Assembly (NCBI RefSeq): GCF_937906905.1
Contig: NZ_CALERY010000022.1
Coordinates: 62,001-126,000, forward strand
DNA length: 64,000 nt
DNA from: an uncultured Helicobacter sp.
Lineage (GTDB): Bacteria > Campylobacterota > Campylobacteria > Campylobacterales > Helicobacteraceae
Direction: 5' to 3'
Below the pieces are notes generated by a model that saw only the letters and a list, made by a program, of their open reading frames with translations, searched no databases and was not told the origin of the DNA. Every line of letters starts with the position of its first letter. The first letter of the stretch is position 1. Below are positions 1 to 9,176 of the stretch, piece after piece. The translations under genes were made by a program, and so were the position numbers.

Positions 1-335
1 GGATAAAAGCTTGATTGATTAAGACTGCTACTAGGGCAAAATGTGATAATAGGATAATCCACTCCGCCTTGTGCGAAAGGCTGACAGCGCAAAAGCCGAT
101 AAGCGATTTTCCCCACTGCGCGGAATGGATTCTCGTTTGTCAAAAGCAAATACGCGTAGTGCGAGCATGTAGGGTAAAATCGGCAAGAATTTCCAAATAC
201 AGGCGAGAGAAAAAGCTTATACCCGCGCCAAAGTATCAAAAGAGCGCTGCGAGAAAGCGCGCATATTGGCACTACCACACGCACGAAATTTAGGCGATAA
301 GCCTTAGTGCTTGCAAAGCTACTAGACACACGCAT
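1..335 (-). CDS. yidD: YidD membrane protein insertion efficiency factor (partial, runs off left edge)
   Basis: Reading the minus strand from the ATG at 335 gives an open frame to the window edge. It holds the YidD signature, with YKLFLSPVFGNSCRFYPTCS followed by CQPFAQGGVDYP. YidD is a small cysteine-containing protein at the inner membrane that assists YidC-dependent insertion. The start overlaps the rnpA stop by 14 bases, the classic rpmH-rnpA-yidD order, so the three are probably translated from one transcript. The frame begins with about 40 residues before the conserved core; a later start is possible. The 3' end and any yidC lie outside the window. Confidence 0.85.
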   Translation of the reverse strand, partial: MRVSSSFASTKAYRLNFVRVVVPICALSRSALLILWRGYKLFLSPVFGNSCRFYPTCSHYAYLLLTNENPFRAVGKIAYRLLRCQPFAQGGVDYPIITFCPSSSLNQSSFY

Positions 336-969
336 GTGATCCTCGCTTTGCCAAATCCGCGACATCTGCGCCTCTTGCCACGCCCTTTGGATTTGCAAGC
401 CTGGTTGGCGCGACAGAATCCATAGATTTTAATCTATTTAGCTGATTTACTTCCATATGCTCGCCCTCATCAGATCGACCACCATGTCGAAGCCGCGGCT
501 GTGTGCGCTTAGCCTGCGCCTGGCTTGAAGCTCTAGGCTGAACACTTCTGGTGCCTTGGTGGGAGTGTAAATTGCGCAGGATAAAAGCAAATGTCCTTTC
601 AAACGACTCCCTAAGCTCGCTAAAGCTCATAGTAGCTATACCAGCTTTAGCCACAAATACAAGCTGGAGTTTTGGAGCAACCCCAGAATGTCTAGACGAC
701 CAAGCAGCAGAGAATCCAGAAAACAAAGTATGCGCGATAGATTCTCGGCAGATCATGCGGACCCGACGCTTTAGGAGATTACGCGCTGGAGCACTGCCTA
801 CCTTGCGCGAGACACTAAGCCCTAGCAAGATTTGTGGCAAATTTCTATCAATACTCTTAGAATCTTGGCATAGTGCATAAAGCACGAAATTCTTCCCATA
901 GCGATAGAACCCATGCCGATAGACCAGATCAAAATCTGCCTTTGTCTTAAGAGAATCCAGCGAACCCAT
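322..969 (-). CDS. rnpA: Ribonuclease P protein component, with long C-terminal tail
   Basis: This is the protein subunit of RNase P, which binds the RNA subunit and helps process tRNA 5' ends. The N-terminal half carries the family pattern: FDLVYRHGFYRYGKNFVLY near residues 13-31 and ARNLLKRRVRMICRE near residues 62-76. The gene lies 25 bases downstream of rpmH and overlaps yidD. At 215 residues it is clearly longer than the usual 110-160. The last 80 or so residues are basic and low in hydrophobics, rich in Gln, Arg and Ala, with no domain that I recognise. The extension is open and in frame, so it may be real or a read-through tail tolerated upstream of yidD. Confidence 0.88.
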   Translation of the reverse strand: MGSLDSLKTKADFDLVYRHGFYRYGKNFVLYALCQDSKSIDRNLPQILLGLSVSRKVGSAPARNLLKRRVRMICRESIAHTLFSGFSAAWSSRHSGVAPKLQLVFVAKAGIATMSFSELRESFERTFAFILRNLHSHQGTRSVQPRASSQAQAKRTQPRLRHGGRSDEGEHMEVNQLNRLKSMDSVAPTRLANPKGVARGADVADLAKRGSHACV

Positions 970-994
970 AGCCCATACCAGTCTCTACTACGCA

Positions 995-1129
995 CTATAC
1001 CGCGAGTCGTTTTCGTCCTTTAGCGCGTCTGGCGTTAATAACTCGGCGACCATTTTTTGTCTTCATTCGCTCACGAAATCCATGTGTTCTTTTGCGTGGA
1101 GTATTGTGTGGTTGATATGTTCGTTTCAT
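995..1129 (-). CDS. rpmH: 50S ribosomal protein L34
   Basis: This short 44-residue frame on the minus strand begins [18 protein letters not shown] and ends GRKRLAV, the complete and typical L34 sequence. L34 is a highly basic component of the large ribosomal subunit. It is the first gene of the rpmH-rnpA-yidD cluster, with rnpA starting 25 bases downstream. The rpmH start marks the beginning of the minus-strand transcription unit at the left end of the window. Confidence 0.97.
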   Translation of the reverse strand: MKRTYQPHNTPRKRTHGFRERMKTKNGRRVINARRAKGRKRLAV

Positions 1130-1299
1130 GACAGATACCTTTAAAAGCGTGAAATTAAGTTGTGGATTCTAGCAGGATTTGGCTTAGGTATAGCTTGAAT
1201 CAATCGCGGAATCTATTTACTTTTTGGCTATATCGTTACACGGAATTTCATGCGGAATCCATGGGGTGCCAATTTAAGAAATCAAAGCAAAGGAATATC

Positions 1300-2055
1300 A
1301 TGAGAAATAATAGTTTAAAATCGTTGCGCGCAATGATGGGCGCGATACTACTCTGCTTGGCAGGTATTTATTCTAGCGGATGTGCGAGCTTTTCTATCCA
1401 GGCGAGCAAATCTCCCGCTGATACTTTGCAAGATGAGGTGCGCTATAAAAAAGGTGTGCAGATCCTGCACTCCACTCTCCCGCACTCCAAAGTCCAAGTC
1501 GAGCATGCCCAAAAACACATCACACACGATACGATTGTGCTCTATATTAGCGCACAGCTTGTAGGCAATGGCAATTTGCAGGGCGATTCCAAGCAGCTTG
1601 TACTCACACCAGCAAATGTGCGCGCAAGCTTTGATGACCTACCCTTGCAAGTGCTAGGCTATGAAAAACTACGCAAAAGCGATTATGACTTTATCGATGT
1701 GTTGCAAGATTTCAATATCCCCACCCCTACACCAAGCACCAACTCACAAACCACTTACTACAATATCTCGCCATTCTATTACATGATGGATCCGGTTTTT
1801 GCATTCTACATGCCTATGGCAAGTCCGTTTGTCATCGAAAACGCTAGCTCTGTAGCATACACACAAGAAAAACGCGGCGCACTCAAAGTGCTGCTAATGA
1901 ACTATCTGCGAGAATCCACCCTAAGCACCAAAGAAGCACGCGGCGGCTTTATTGCCATCAAGCGTGCAGGCATTAAAGAGAGCGGCACACTACACCTAGA
2001 AGTGCAAATAGGCAAGGATACTCATCGCTTTAGTTTTGCTGTCGTGAAGTTGTAG
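1300..2055 (+). CDS. Putative lipoprotein of unknown function
   Basis: The 251-residue product is not recognised. From the ATG at 1300, which has an AAGG ribosome-binding site 7 bases upstream, it starts with basic residues, a hydrophobic stretch and the lipobox-like YSSGC with Cys28, so a lipid-anchored envelope protein is likely. An in-frame start further upstream at 1162 would hide this signal behind 46 extra residues and is less likely. The mature part has no obvious repeat or catalytic motif; a short aromatic segment (YYNISPFYYMMDP) lies in the middle. It is divergent from rpmH and stands alone. Confidence 0.7.
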   Translation: MRNNSLKSLRAMMGAILLCLAGIYSSGCASFSIQASKSPADTLQDEVRYKKGVQILHSTLPHSKVQVEHAQKHITHDTIVLYISAQLVGNGNLQGDSKQLVLTPANVRASFDDLPLQVLGYEKLRKSDYDFIDVLQDFNIPTPTPSTNSQTTYYNISPFYYMMDPVFAFYMPMASPFVIENASSVAYTQEKRGALKVLLMNYLRESTLSTKEARGGFIAIKRAGIKESGTLHLEVQIGKDTHRFSFAVVKL

Positions 2056-2155
2056 GCATTAGGAAAATCACAGGCATAAAGCACGCGATAAACCCAATAA
2101 AACAACACCATAAACCTAATATGGATTGCCAAAGCACGCCAAAACAACACCCTAC

Positions 2156-3392
2156 TCAAAAAGCTTGGATTCTAGCAAGCTCCCCTTGATTTATCATATC
2201 AGCTAGTGTATTCATGCACTCTTCTATGATTCGCTCCTCCTCTGCTAGCGTGATAGAATCCATGCGCGTTTCCACAAAAACATAGCGCTTATTGTGTGTC
2301 GCCCAGCGGCGTGTGTCATAGCGCGGATAGATGGCAATGGTGGGGATACGCTCATTAAGTGCAAAATGCAGCGCGCCAGTGCTAGGACTTATTACCACAC
2401 TTGATTGCGAGATCAATGCACCAAGCATAAGGAGCTCGTCGGTATTTTGATAGACGATAAGCTTTTGTAGTGGAGTAGAATCTATGGGAGTAGGTTCTGG
2501 GCTAGAATCTAGCGCGGTAGAATTCAAAAAGCTTATAGGGGGGGGGGGCAATATTATGGGTGCTTGTTTGCTCTGCTTGGCTTGTGGCTATTTTGGCTAT
2601 GGTTTGTGATCCCCCACAATACCGCTTAGAGCAGTATTGTGCCAATGCCTCGACAAAGCGCGCATGCACTTTCTCAAATGTGATTACCAAAGGGATACAA
2701 TCACACCTGCTTGCCACTTTATCAATAAGCCGCAAAAACCCATGCAAGCTTAGCGAATACGGGCAGGCGTTGTTAAATGGATTTATCATCACAAGATAGC
2801 GCGCAGGATTTTTGCCAGAATCTTTGCTGACATCTCTGCTAGAATCAAGCTTCACTCGTTTGGCTAGCTCTGCGGCAAGAAACTTTTGAGCCTTTTCTTC
2901 ACGCTCGCTTCCACAAGCGATTTTCGCATTTGTAAGATCGATATTGCCAATGCGCTCATCATAGCGCTTAGGGTCGATCGCCCTTGCATAGGCAAGCAGA
3001 ATCTGGCGCTCATCATAGTGATAATATCGCTTCCCCATATAAATAGGCACTGTGCGACAGCGCAGAGAAAATAGGCTTCTAAATTTCGTAGCACAGATGA
3101 TTTTTCTAGCATTGGTGGAGAGAGCGAAATTGATAAAGATAGTTTTGGCATTTGAGAGAATCACATAGTCGCAACGCACAGCATCTATATCTTCTTTGGT
3201 GCATTCACGCACTTCATCGACAAACTCACAATGACGCAAGAGATTTTGCATGGTCGGCTTGGCAAACACAATGAGCTCGCAGTCATAAATAGCCTTAATC
3301 GCATAAAAGCTCTCAAAACCTATCACGCACTCGCCTAGCGCATTTTGGATAAATATCACACCAATACGCAATCGCGCCTTATCCCTAGCCAT
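2156..3392 (-). CDS. Heptosyltransferase-like glycosyltransferase (GT9), phase-variable, out of frame here
   Basis: Two overlapping minus-strand frames together make one GT9 (ADP-heptose:LPS heptosyltransferase-like) protein. The N-terminal frame runs from the ATG at 3392, preceded by GGGAG, and includes ARYLVMINPFNNACPYSL near the start of the second Rossmann half. The C-terminal frame holds NTDELLMLGALISQS and ISPSTGALHFAL, the usual acceptor/donor-binding end. The break is exactly at an 11-residue run of C on the coding strand (2538-2548). With 11 C the frame runs into YKLFEFYRARF and stops at 2502. By codon arithmetic, 10 or 13 C would join both halves. The product would act in LPS core assembly at the inner membrane; its acceptor sugar is unknown. 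Confidence 0.8.
2538..2548 (+). repeat. Homopolymeric G tract (11 G), likely phase-variation switch
   Basis: Eleven consecutive G on the plus strand interrupt the heptosyltransferase-like gene at the junction of its two reading frames. Slipped-strand mispairing in such tracts is an established way by which Helicobacter and Campylobacter turn surface-sugar genes on and off. The present length is an OFF state; loss of one base or gain of two restores the full protein. Confidence 0.85.
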
Positions 3393-3550
3393 ATCATCAG
3401 CTCCCAACCTAGAATCTAAATCCCATAATCATAACAAAATCTACAGCACAAATTGCAACCATAGACAGCTTAGTATCAATGCCAGATAAGTAAAAAATTT
3501 CTTTACTTAATGAAAAAAATAAAGGGAGATTTAAGTTTTTTTATATCAAA

Positions 3551-3567
3551 CTTGCACGCGTTGCAAG
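3551..3567. promoter_or_regulatory. Inverted repeat in the oor promoter region
   Basis: CTTGCA and TGCAAG arms of 6 bases flank a 5-base spacer, about 80 bases before the oorD start. The surrounding 3393-3645 segment is AT-rich, with a long TTTTTTTATATC stretch, and contains no gene. It may be an operator or just part of the promoter; the protein that would bind it is unknown. Confidence 0.3.
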
Positions 3568-3645
3568 ATTCTAGCTAGAGCTAGTAAGACTGGATTCTAG
3601 TGGTATTTTGGTATCAATCCTACAAAGCTTCCTAAAGGAGAAAAT

Positions 3646-3978
3646 ATGTCAAATATGGTCGCCCCAAGTCAAACTCCTGTGTGGGTCAATGAGGCGCGTT
3701 GCAAGGCTTGTGATATTTGCGTATCGCTATGCCCTGCTGGCGTGCTTGGTATGCGCCTAGATCCGCATAAGGTTTTGGGCAAAGTGATAGAAGTAGCCCA
3801 CCCCGAGAGCTGCATAGGCTGCCAAGAGTGCGAGCTTCACTGCCCGGATTTTGCGATTTATGTCGCCGATAGAAAAGAATTTAAATTCGCCAAAATCACA
3901 CCCGAAGCGCAAGAGAGGGCACAGCAAGTGCGCAGTAATCATTACATGGCTTTAGATACCAATACACAAAGGAAGTAA
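3646..3978 (+). CDS. oorD: 2-oxoglutarate:acceptor oxidoreductase, delta (ferredoxin-like) subunit
   Basis: A 110-residue two-cluster ferredoxin. Residues 19-30 carry CKACDICVSLCP and residues 56-67 carry CIGCQECELHCP, each a full ligand set for a [4Fe-4S] cluster. In Helicobacter and Campylobacter, OorDABC oxidises 2-oxoglutarate to succinyl-CoA and CO2, replacing 2-oxoglutarate dehydrogenase; the delta subunit relays electrons. A strong AAAGGAG site precedes the ATG. It leads the oorDABC operon, and the next gene starts one base after its stop codon. Confidence 0.95.
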   Translation: MSNMVAPSQTPVWVNEARCKACDICVSLCPAGVLGMRLDPHKVLGKVIEVAHPESCIGCQECELHCPDFAIYVADRKEFKFAKITPEAQERAQQVRSNHYMALDTNTQRK

Positions 3979-3979
3979 C

Positions 3980-5104
3980 ATGCGAGAGGTAATTTCTGGC
4001 GGCAATGAGCTTGTGGCAAAAGCAGCCATAGATGTAGGTTGTAGGTTTTATGGTGGTTATCCCATTACTCCATCGTCTGATATTATGCACGAAATGAGCG
4101 TGCTCCTACCAAAGCACGATGGGCATTTTATCCAAATGGAAGATGAGATAAGTGGGATTTGTGCCGCACTTGGTGCGTCAATGAGTGGGGTGAAGTCTAT
4201 GACAGGTAGTTCTGGTCCGGGGATTTCGCTAAAGGTAGAGCAAATCGGGCTGGGATTTATGGCTGAGATTCCGCTTGTCATCGCTGATGTCATGCGCTCT
4301 GGTCCTTCTACTGGTATGCCTACGCGCGTAGCACAGGGCGATGTAGGGTTTTTGAAGCACCCAACACATGGGGATTTCAAAGCCGTAGCAATCGCTCCTG
4401 GGAATCTAGAAGAGTCCTACACACAGACCATTCGTGCTTTTAACCTCGCAGAAGAGCTCATGACACCAGTGTTTTTACTAATGGACGAAACTATCGGGCA
4501 TATGTATGGCAAAACACATATTCCAGAGCTCGCAGATATACAAAAATCCATAGTCAATCGCCGTGTTTTCAAAGGCGACCACAAAAGCTATCAGCCTTAT
4601 CAAGTAGAATCCAATGAGGGCGCGGTTTTGAATCCGTTTTTCACGGGCTATCGCTACCATATCACAGGGCTTCACCACGGACCACTAGGCTTCCCTACAG
4701 AAGATGCGCAAATGGGGCAAGCGCTCATCGACAGGCTCTTTAATAAGATAGATTCTAGAGAATCCACCATCTGCCAAAATGAGGAACTTGACCTAGAGGA
4801 CGCAGAGATCGCTATCATCGCCTATGGCTCCACGGCTCTAGCGGTAAAAGAAGCCATGATTGAGCTTAAAAAGCTTGGTAAAAAGGTAGGACTATTCCGC
4901 CCAATCACTCTCTGGCCAAGTCCAAAAACTCGCTTAAAACAGCTTGGTGAGAAATACAAAAAAATTCTCGTAATAGAGCTCAATAAAGGTCAATATCTCG
5001 AGGAAATCGAGCGCGTGCTTCTGCGCAAAGTCGAGTTCATGGGACAAGCAAATGGGCGCAGCATATCGCCTGCGCAAATTATAGAAAAGATCAAGGGGAT
5101 GTAA
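3980..5104 (+). CDS. oorA: 2-oxoglutarate:acceptor oxidoreductase, alpha subunit
   Basis: The 374-residue product begins with VISGGNELVAKAAIDVGCRF and YGGYPITPSSDI, the pyrimidine-binding start of 2-oxoacid:ferredoxin oxidoreductase alpha subunits. It also has GASMSGVKSMTGSSGPGISL in the expected place. A C-terminal segment (IIAYGSTALAVKEAM) resembles the transketolase C-terminal-like domain. It pairs with OorB to form the thiamine-diphosphate active site. The length fits the family and the spacing to oorB is one base, so stoichiometric translation from the operon is expected. Confidence 0.95.
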   Translation: MREVISGGNELVAKAAIDVGCRFYGGYPITPSSDIMHEMSVLLPKHDGHFIQMEDEISGICAALGASMSGVKSMTGSSGPGISLKVEQIGLGFMAEIPLVIADVMRSGPSTGMPTRVAQGDVGFLKHPTHGDFKAVAIAPGNLEESYTQTIRAFNLAEELMTPVFLLMDETIGHMYGKTHIPELADIQKSIVNRRVFKGDHKSYQPYQVESNEGAVLNPFFTGYRYHITGLHHGPLGFPTEDAQMGQALIDRLFNKIDSRESTICQNEELDLEDAEIAIIAYGSTALAVKEAMIELKKLGKKVGLFRPITLWPSPKTRLKQLGEKYKKILVIELNKGQYLEEIERVLLRKVEFMGQANGRSISPAQIIEKIKGM

Positions 5105-5105
5105 C

Positions 5106-5936
5106 ATGGCTTTTAATTATGATGAATATTTACGCGTAGATAAAATGCCTACGCTTTGGTGCTGGGGCTGTGGCGATGGCGTTATCCTAAAATCGATTAT
5201 CCGCACAATCGATGCACTTGGTTGGAATATGAATGATGTATGCTTGGTAAGTGGGATTGGTTGCAGTGGGCGCATGAGCTCCTATGTCAATTGCAATACT
5301 GTGCATACCACACATGGACGCGCATTGGCGTATGCAACAGGCATTAAGCTTGCCAATCCTAAAAAGCATGTAATTGTCGTAAGTGGTGATGGCGACGCGC
5401 TGGCAATCGGCGGGAATCACACGATCCATGCTTGTAGGCGCAATATCGATTTAAACTATGTGCTAGTCAATAACTTTATCTACGGGCTTACAAACTCCCA
5501 AACCTCACCCACCACGCCACAAGGCATGTGGACAGTTACTGCGCAGTTTGGCAATATCGAAAATAGCTTTGATCCCTGCAAGCTTGTCGATGCAGCAGGA
5601 GCGACATTTGTCGCCAGAGAATCTGTGCTCGATCCCAAAAAGATTGAAAAAGTGCTCTATGAAGGCTTTAAACATGAGGGCTTTAGTTTCTTTGATATCC
5701 ATAGCAACTGCCACATCAACCTTGGACGCAAAAATAAAATGGGCGAAGCGGTGCAGACGCTCAAGTGGATAGAGTCTCGCACCATTAGCAAACGCAAATA
5801 TGACGAATTGAATGAAGAAGAAAAAGTTGGTAAATTCCCCACTGGAATTCTCAAACATGACACAAGCAGAATCGAATATTGTCGTGCATATGATGGTGTC
5901 ATCGAGAAAGCTAAAATGCAAAAAGGAGGGCACTAA
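5106..5936 (+). CDS. oorB: 2-oxoglutarate:acceptor oxidoreductase, beta (ThDP-binding) subunit
   Basis: This 276-residue subunit binds thiamine diphosphate. PTLWCWGCGDGVILK at the N-terminus is the usual CWGCG start. VVSGDGDALAIGGNH followed by VNNFIYGLTNSQTSPTT is the Mg-ThDP GDGD...N site. It works with OorA to decarboxylate 2-oxoglutarate. Its stop lies one base before the oorC ATG, with AAAGGAGG inside its last codons serving the next gene. Confidence 0.95.
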   Translation: MAFNYDEYLRVDKMPTLWCWGCGDGVILKSIIRTIDALGWNMNDVCLVSGIGCSGRMSSYVNCNTVHTTHGRALAYATGIKLANPKKHVIVVSGDGDALAIGGNHTIHACRRNIDLNYVLVNNFIYGLTNSQTSPTTPQGMWTVTAQFGNIENSFDPCKLVDAAGATFVARESVLDPKKIEKVLYEGFKHEGFSFFDIHSNCHINLGRKNKMGEAVQTLKWIESRTISKRKYDELNEEEKVGKFPTGILKHDTSRIEYCRAYDGVIEKAKMQKGGH

Positions 5937-5937
5937 T

Positions 5938-6489
5938 ATGGAAGCACAACTTCGTTTCACTGGTGTAGGTGGTCAGGGTGTTTTGCTCGCGGGCGAGATT
6001 CTCGCAGAATCTAGAATCCGCGCAGGTGGCTATGGCGTGCAAGCTTCGACCTACACCTCTCAGGTGCGTGGCGGTCCTACAAAAGTCGATATCCTGCTAG
6101 ACTCGCAAGAGATTCTCTATCCTTATGCCAATGAGGGGCATATTGATTTTATGCTCTCTACTGCGCAAGTGAGCTACGAGCAGTTCAAAAATGGCGTGAA
6201 AGGTGGTGGAATCATCGTTGTTGAGCCAAATCTTGTAACCCCGAGTGCAGAGGATAAAAAGATGTTTAGAATCTATGAAATTCCAATCATCACAATTGCC
6301 AAAGAAGAAGTTGGCAATGTCGTTACGCAATCAGTTGTCGCGCTTGGTGTAACCGTTGCTTTCACGCAATGTGTCGATAGGGATTTAGTCTATGAAACAA
6401 TGATTGCAAAAGTCCCAGCAAAAGTCGTGGAGCTCAATAAAAAAGCATTTGAGCTAGGTGAAAAATACGCGAAAAACGCCATGGCATAG
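5938..6489 (+). CDS. oorC: 2-oxoglutarate:acceptor oxidoreductase, gamma subunit
   Basis: A 183-residue gamma subunit starting MEAQLRFTGVGGQGVLLAGE, the classical opening of the gamma domain of 2-oxoacid:acceptor oxidoreductases; STYTSQVRGGPTKVDI follows. I place the start at the ATG at 5938 because a strong AAAGGAGG site sits just upstream. An in-frame opening at 5812 lies inside oorB and is not needed. It is the last gene of oorDABC; the pseudouridine synthase begins 25 bases later. Confidence 0.95.
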   Translation: MEAQLRFTGVGGQGVLLAGEILAESRIRAGGYGVQASTYTSQVRGGPTKVDILLDSQEILYPYANEGHIDFMLSTAQVSYEQFKNGVKGGGIIVVEPNLVTPSAEDKKMFRIYEIPIITIAKEEVGNVVTQSVVALGVTVAFTQCVDRDLVYETMIAKVPAKVVELNKKAFELGEKYAKNAMA

Positions 6490-6514
6490 TGGCAGCCATC
6501 GCGCTTAAACTGCT

Positions 6515-7471
6515 ATGCCATTTATCCGCGAGAGACACTACATACAAGTCCCCGTAAAATCCACACAATTTCTCATCAAAGCTTTGGGATTCTCCCCAAA
6601 GCTTGCGCAAAAGACAATCGATAAAGCCAGGTTGCGCCTCCCGGATAGCACCCCTATCCACAAGTCCCAGCTCATAAGCGGTGAAGTGTGGCTCACACGC
6701 TTTGTGGATACATATTATCCGCAAAGTGAGCTGCTCTCTCCAATATTTTCTACAAACGATTTCGCACTTTTTGATAAACCAGCAAAATTACTCACCCACC
6801 CCAAAGGCACTTTCACACATAAAAGCCTAATAGATTCTATCCGCTATTTTTGCGGCACGCAAGCCCAGCCTATTCATCGCTTAGATTATGAAACAAGTGG
6901 GGCGATCCTTGTGGCAAAGACTAGGCAGAGTGAAAAAGCCCTAAAGCATCTTGTAGCCACCCACAAAGTGCAAAAGCTCTATCTAGCAAAAGTTACAGGC
7001 ATATTGCGCGATGAGCTTCTTATTGACGCGCCAATTTACACGCCCCATAAGCACGCCAGAGGTCATCTCTCTATCCGCTCTTGCATTAGCGATTTAGGCA
7101 AAGACTCTCGCACGCTTCTTACACCAATACACATCGACACTGCGCATAATTGCACCTATATCCACGCCACACCCCTTACAGGCAGGACACATCAAATCCG
7201 CCTGCATTGCGCCCATATCGGGCTTCCAATCTGTGGCGACTTGCTCTATGGGGCAGGCGATTGTGCAGCTGACTCCTATCTAAATGCGCTAAAAGAGCAT
7301 TTCCTAGCAGAATCTAATATAGTAGATTCTAGCGCACAGGCTAAAGCGACTGACAATAAGCTTTTGGCACAAACCCTATGCCTCCACGCTTTTAGCCTGC
7401 ACTTTTGCTACGACTCTATCCACTACACCATAACTACACCACCACCAAGCTGGTGGATCGCATTTATTTGA
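6515..7471 (+). CDS. RluA-family 23S rRNA pseudouridine synthase
   Basis: The 318-residue product contains HRLDYETSGAILVAK at residues 121-135, with Asp124 as the predicted catalytic aspartate of the RluA family. Further support comes from FDKPAKLLTHP near residue 86 and PLTGRTHQIRLHCAHIGLPI in the C-terminal part. Such enzymes isomerise uridine to pseudouridine in rRNA or tRNA. The exact target site cannot be read from sequence. The N-terminal 75 residues look like a small RNA-binding segment. It follows oorC closely, so it may be co-transcribed, and it converges with the next gene, overlapping it by 8 bases. Confidence 0.9.
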   Translation: MPFIRERHYIQVPVKSTQFLIKALGFSPKLAQKTIDKARLRLPDSTPIHKSQLISGEVWLTRFVDTYYPQSELLSPIFSTNDFALFDKPAKLLTHPKGTFTHKSLIDSIRYFCGTQAQPIHRLDYETSGAILVAKTRQSEKALKHLVATHKVQKLYLAKVTGILRDELLIDAPIYTPHKHARGHLSIRSCISDLGKDSRTLLTPIHIDTAHNCTYIHATPLTGRTHQIRLHCAHIGLPICGDLLYGAGDCAADSYLNALKEHFLAESNIVDSSAQAKATDNKLLAQTLCLHAFSLHFCYDSIHYTITTPPPSWWIAFI

Positions 7472-9176
7472 GTGTTTTGAGATCCCTATCATAATCCCTG
7501 CCCCCAGAGATTCTGGTTCGTTTAATATTGTAGTTTGGGTGGAAAAGTGCGCGCTCTTCTTCTATGACTTTGGCTTCAATGAAAAGTAGATTAAGCAGAG
7601 TGTGTATAAAATCATCTGTCATAAATGGCAAATGCCTTGCTTGCGTAATTTGCTCCGCAAGCTGTTTGTGCTTGCGCTTAAATGTATCACTCATATAAAT
7701 CATAAAAGGTATTTCTACCATAAATCTCGAATTCATAGACTCTGCGTGTCCCATAAAATCCCGAAAATCAAACACTTCATCGCCGTGATCACTTAGATAA
7801 AACACCAAAGCATCCGTGTGTGCAAATCGCTCAATAATTGCATTAACAATATAATCATTGTAAGCCACAGCATTAAGATAATGCACCTTTGTTTGAAGCT
7901 GAGCAGGGCTTAAGTGAAGCGGCTGGTTAAGATATGTATCAAGGTTATTTTGTGTCAATGAGTCTGTATTAAATTTCGCAAAAGATAACGGATAGCGATC
8001 TTTATAGTTAAGGTGTGTCCCCATTAGGTGAATAACATAAAAATTATTATCTGCTGGCTTTTGCTTGACTTCATCAAGCATACGAAGCAAGACTTCATCA
8101 TAGAGTCTCCCTGAAGTAGAACTATCATTCCACGCGCTAAATCGCGTATATTTCGCACGCCTAGATATAGATTCTGGCGCGTTGCCATAGACTGATACGG
8201 CTTCTTGATTACTAAGCCAATATGTTTCATAACCTGCTGCATTCAATAAGTCGAGTAGATTTGCTTGCATATACCATGGCGTGCTAGCATTTTCATAATT
8301 ACTAAGAGTAAGCACTTTTTGTAGAGATTCGTTTGTGTGAGAATGTGGAGATATGACATCATAAAAAACGACTAAATTCCCACGGGCAGCTAGGGCTTGT
8401 AGATTGGGGGTCGTATCAAGCTTATACCCATAAAGCGACATATAGTTGCGCTGAGTGGATTCTCCTATGATAAATATGATATTTGGTATTGTGGCAGTGC
8501 TTTTTTCTATGATCGTATTAGAAGCATTATGCTCTATGGAGTATGATAACTGCTTGTATTCATTGATATATGCGTTATGTTGTGCGGTAGCTTGTGAGAT
8601 AACATCGATGTAGCGCATAAGCATATTTTTATCCGCTACATAATGAAGTGCGCTAGGGACTTTGGAAAGCTTAATGCCAAGAATCGTGCTGCATATAATG
8701 ACAATGCCTAACGCAACGCTAGACTGCAATGTGCTAGTTGCAGATGTAACAGACCTATTACGCATTGCTACATATACAAACACCACGCTTATAACCATAA
8801 AGCCACCTAGCCATAATACTACGGGTAAAATATCACTATAGACAGAAAGAAACTCACGCACTTCTAGGAGATTTGTAGAAAGAAAAGTAGTAAAAAATGT
8901 GCTATTTAACCACGAATGAAAATTGCATAATAAAAAGATATCAACACATCCAGCAATACAACAGCACCCCACAATGATGATTTCTATAATTCTTGCAGGC
9001 TTGAATAATCTTGCCAAGCATTCTGTTATGTAAAAACACAAAAATAATAGAGCAAAACTTGTGGCAACAAACTTAAGCAACCATATTGCGAATAATGGCG
9101 TTACCCCCCCCCCCCCGTTTTTATAAGCCATAAAATGACTATAAAAATATGCGCAAATACGCAATACAAAAACCAT
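7464..9176 (-). CDS. Sulfatase-fold phosphoethanolamine transferase (EptA/PmrC-like), with poly-G tract near 5' end
   Basis: Five or so hydrophobic segments in the first 180 residues precede a periplasmic sulfatase-type domain: NIIFIIGESTQRNYMSLYGY, a predicted nucleophile Thr in HTNESLQKVLT, and the metal site LSDHGDEVFDF plus MGHAESMNSRF. Such enzymes move phosphoethanolamine to lipid A or other glycans and can raise resistance to cationic peptides. As sequenced, the frame opens at an ATG at 9176 through a run of 13 G. A second upstream frame from the ATG at 9253 encodes a better N-terminus (VANVWFLYCVFAHIFIVILW), but hits a stop right after the run. By arithmetic, 11 or 14 G would join it, giving about 596 residues. 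Expression is therefore probably switchable. Confidence 0.85.
   Translation of the reverse strand: MVFVLRICAYFYSHFMAYKNGGGGVTPLFAIWLLKFVATSFALLFLCFYITECLARLFKPARIIEIIIVGCCCIAGCVDIFLLCNFHSWLNSTFFTTFLSTNLLEVREFLSVYSDILPVVLWLGGFMVISVVFVYVAMRNRSVTSATSTLQSSVALGIVIICSTILGIKLSKVPSALHYVADKNMLMRYIDVISQATAQHNAYINEYKQLSYSIEHNASNTIIEKSTATIPNIIFIIGESTQRNYMSLYGYKLDTTPNLQALAARGNLVVFYDVISPHSHTNESLQKVLTLSNYENASTPWYMQANLLDLLNAAGYETYWLSNQEAVSVYGNAPESISRRAKYTRFSAWNDSSTSGRLYDEVLLRMLDEVKQKPADNNFYVIHLMGTHLNYKDRYPLSFAKFNTDSLTQNNLDTYLNQPLHLSPAQLQTKVHYLNAVAYNDYIVNAIIERFAHTDALVFYLSDHGDEVFDFRDFMGHAESMNSRFMVEIPFMIYMSDTFKRKHKQLAEQITQARHLPFMTDDFIHTLLNLLFIEAKVIEEERALFHPNYNIKRTRISGGRDYDRDLKTLK
9104..9116 (+). repeat. Homopolymeric C tract (13 C), likely phase-variation switch
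   Basis: Thirteen C on the plus strand (G on the coding strand) lie within the N-terminal coding part of the phosphoethanolamine-transferase-like gene. The tract decides which of two upstream frames is fused to the catalytic part. It is one of only two homopolymers of ten or more G/C that I noticed in the window, and both sit in envelope-sugar or lipid-modifying genes. Confidence 0.85.

Noticed and set aside
15..293. 92-codon plus-strand frame at the left edge
   Set aside because: The opposite strand encodes YidD with its clear cysteine signature; this frame is a shadow.
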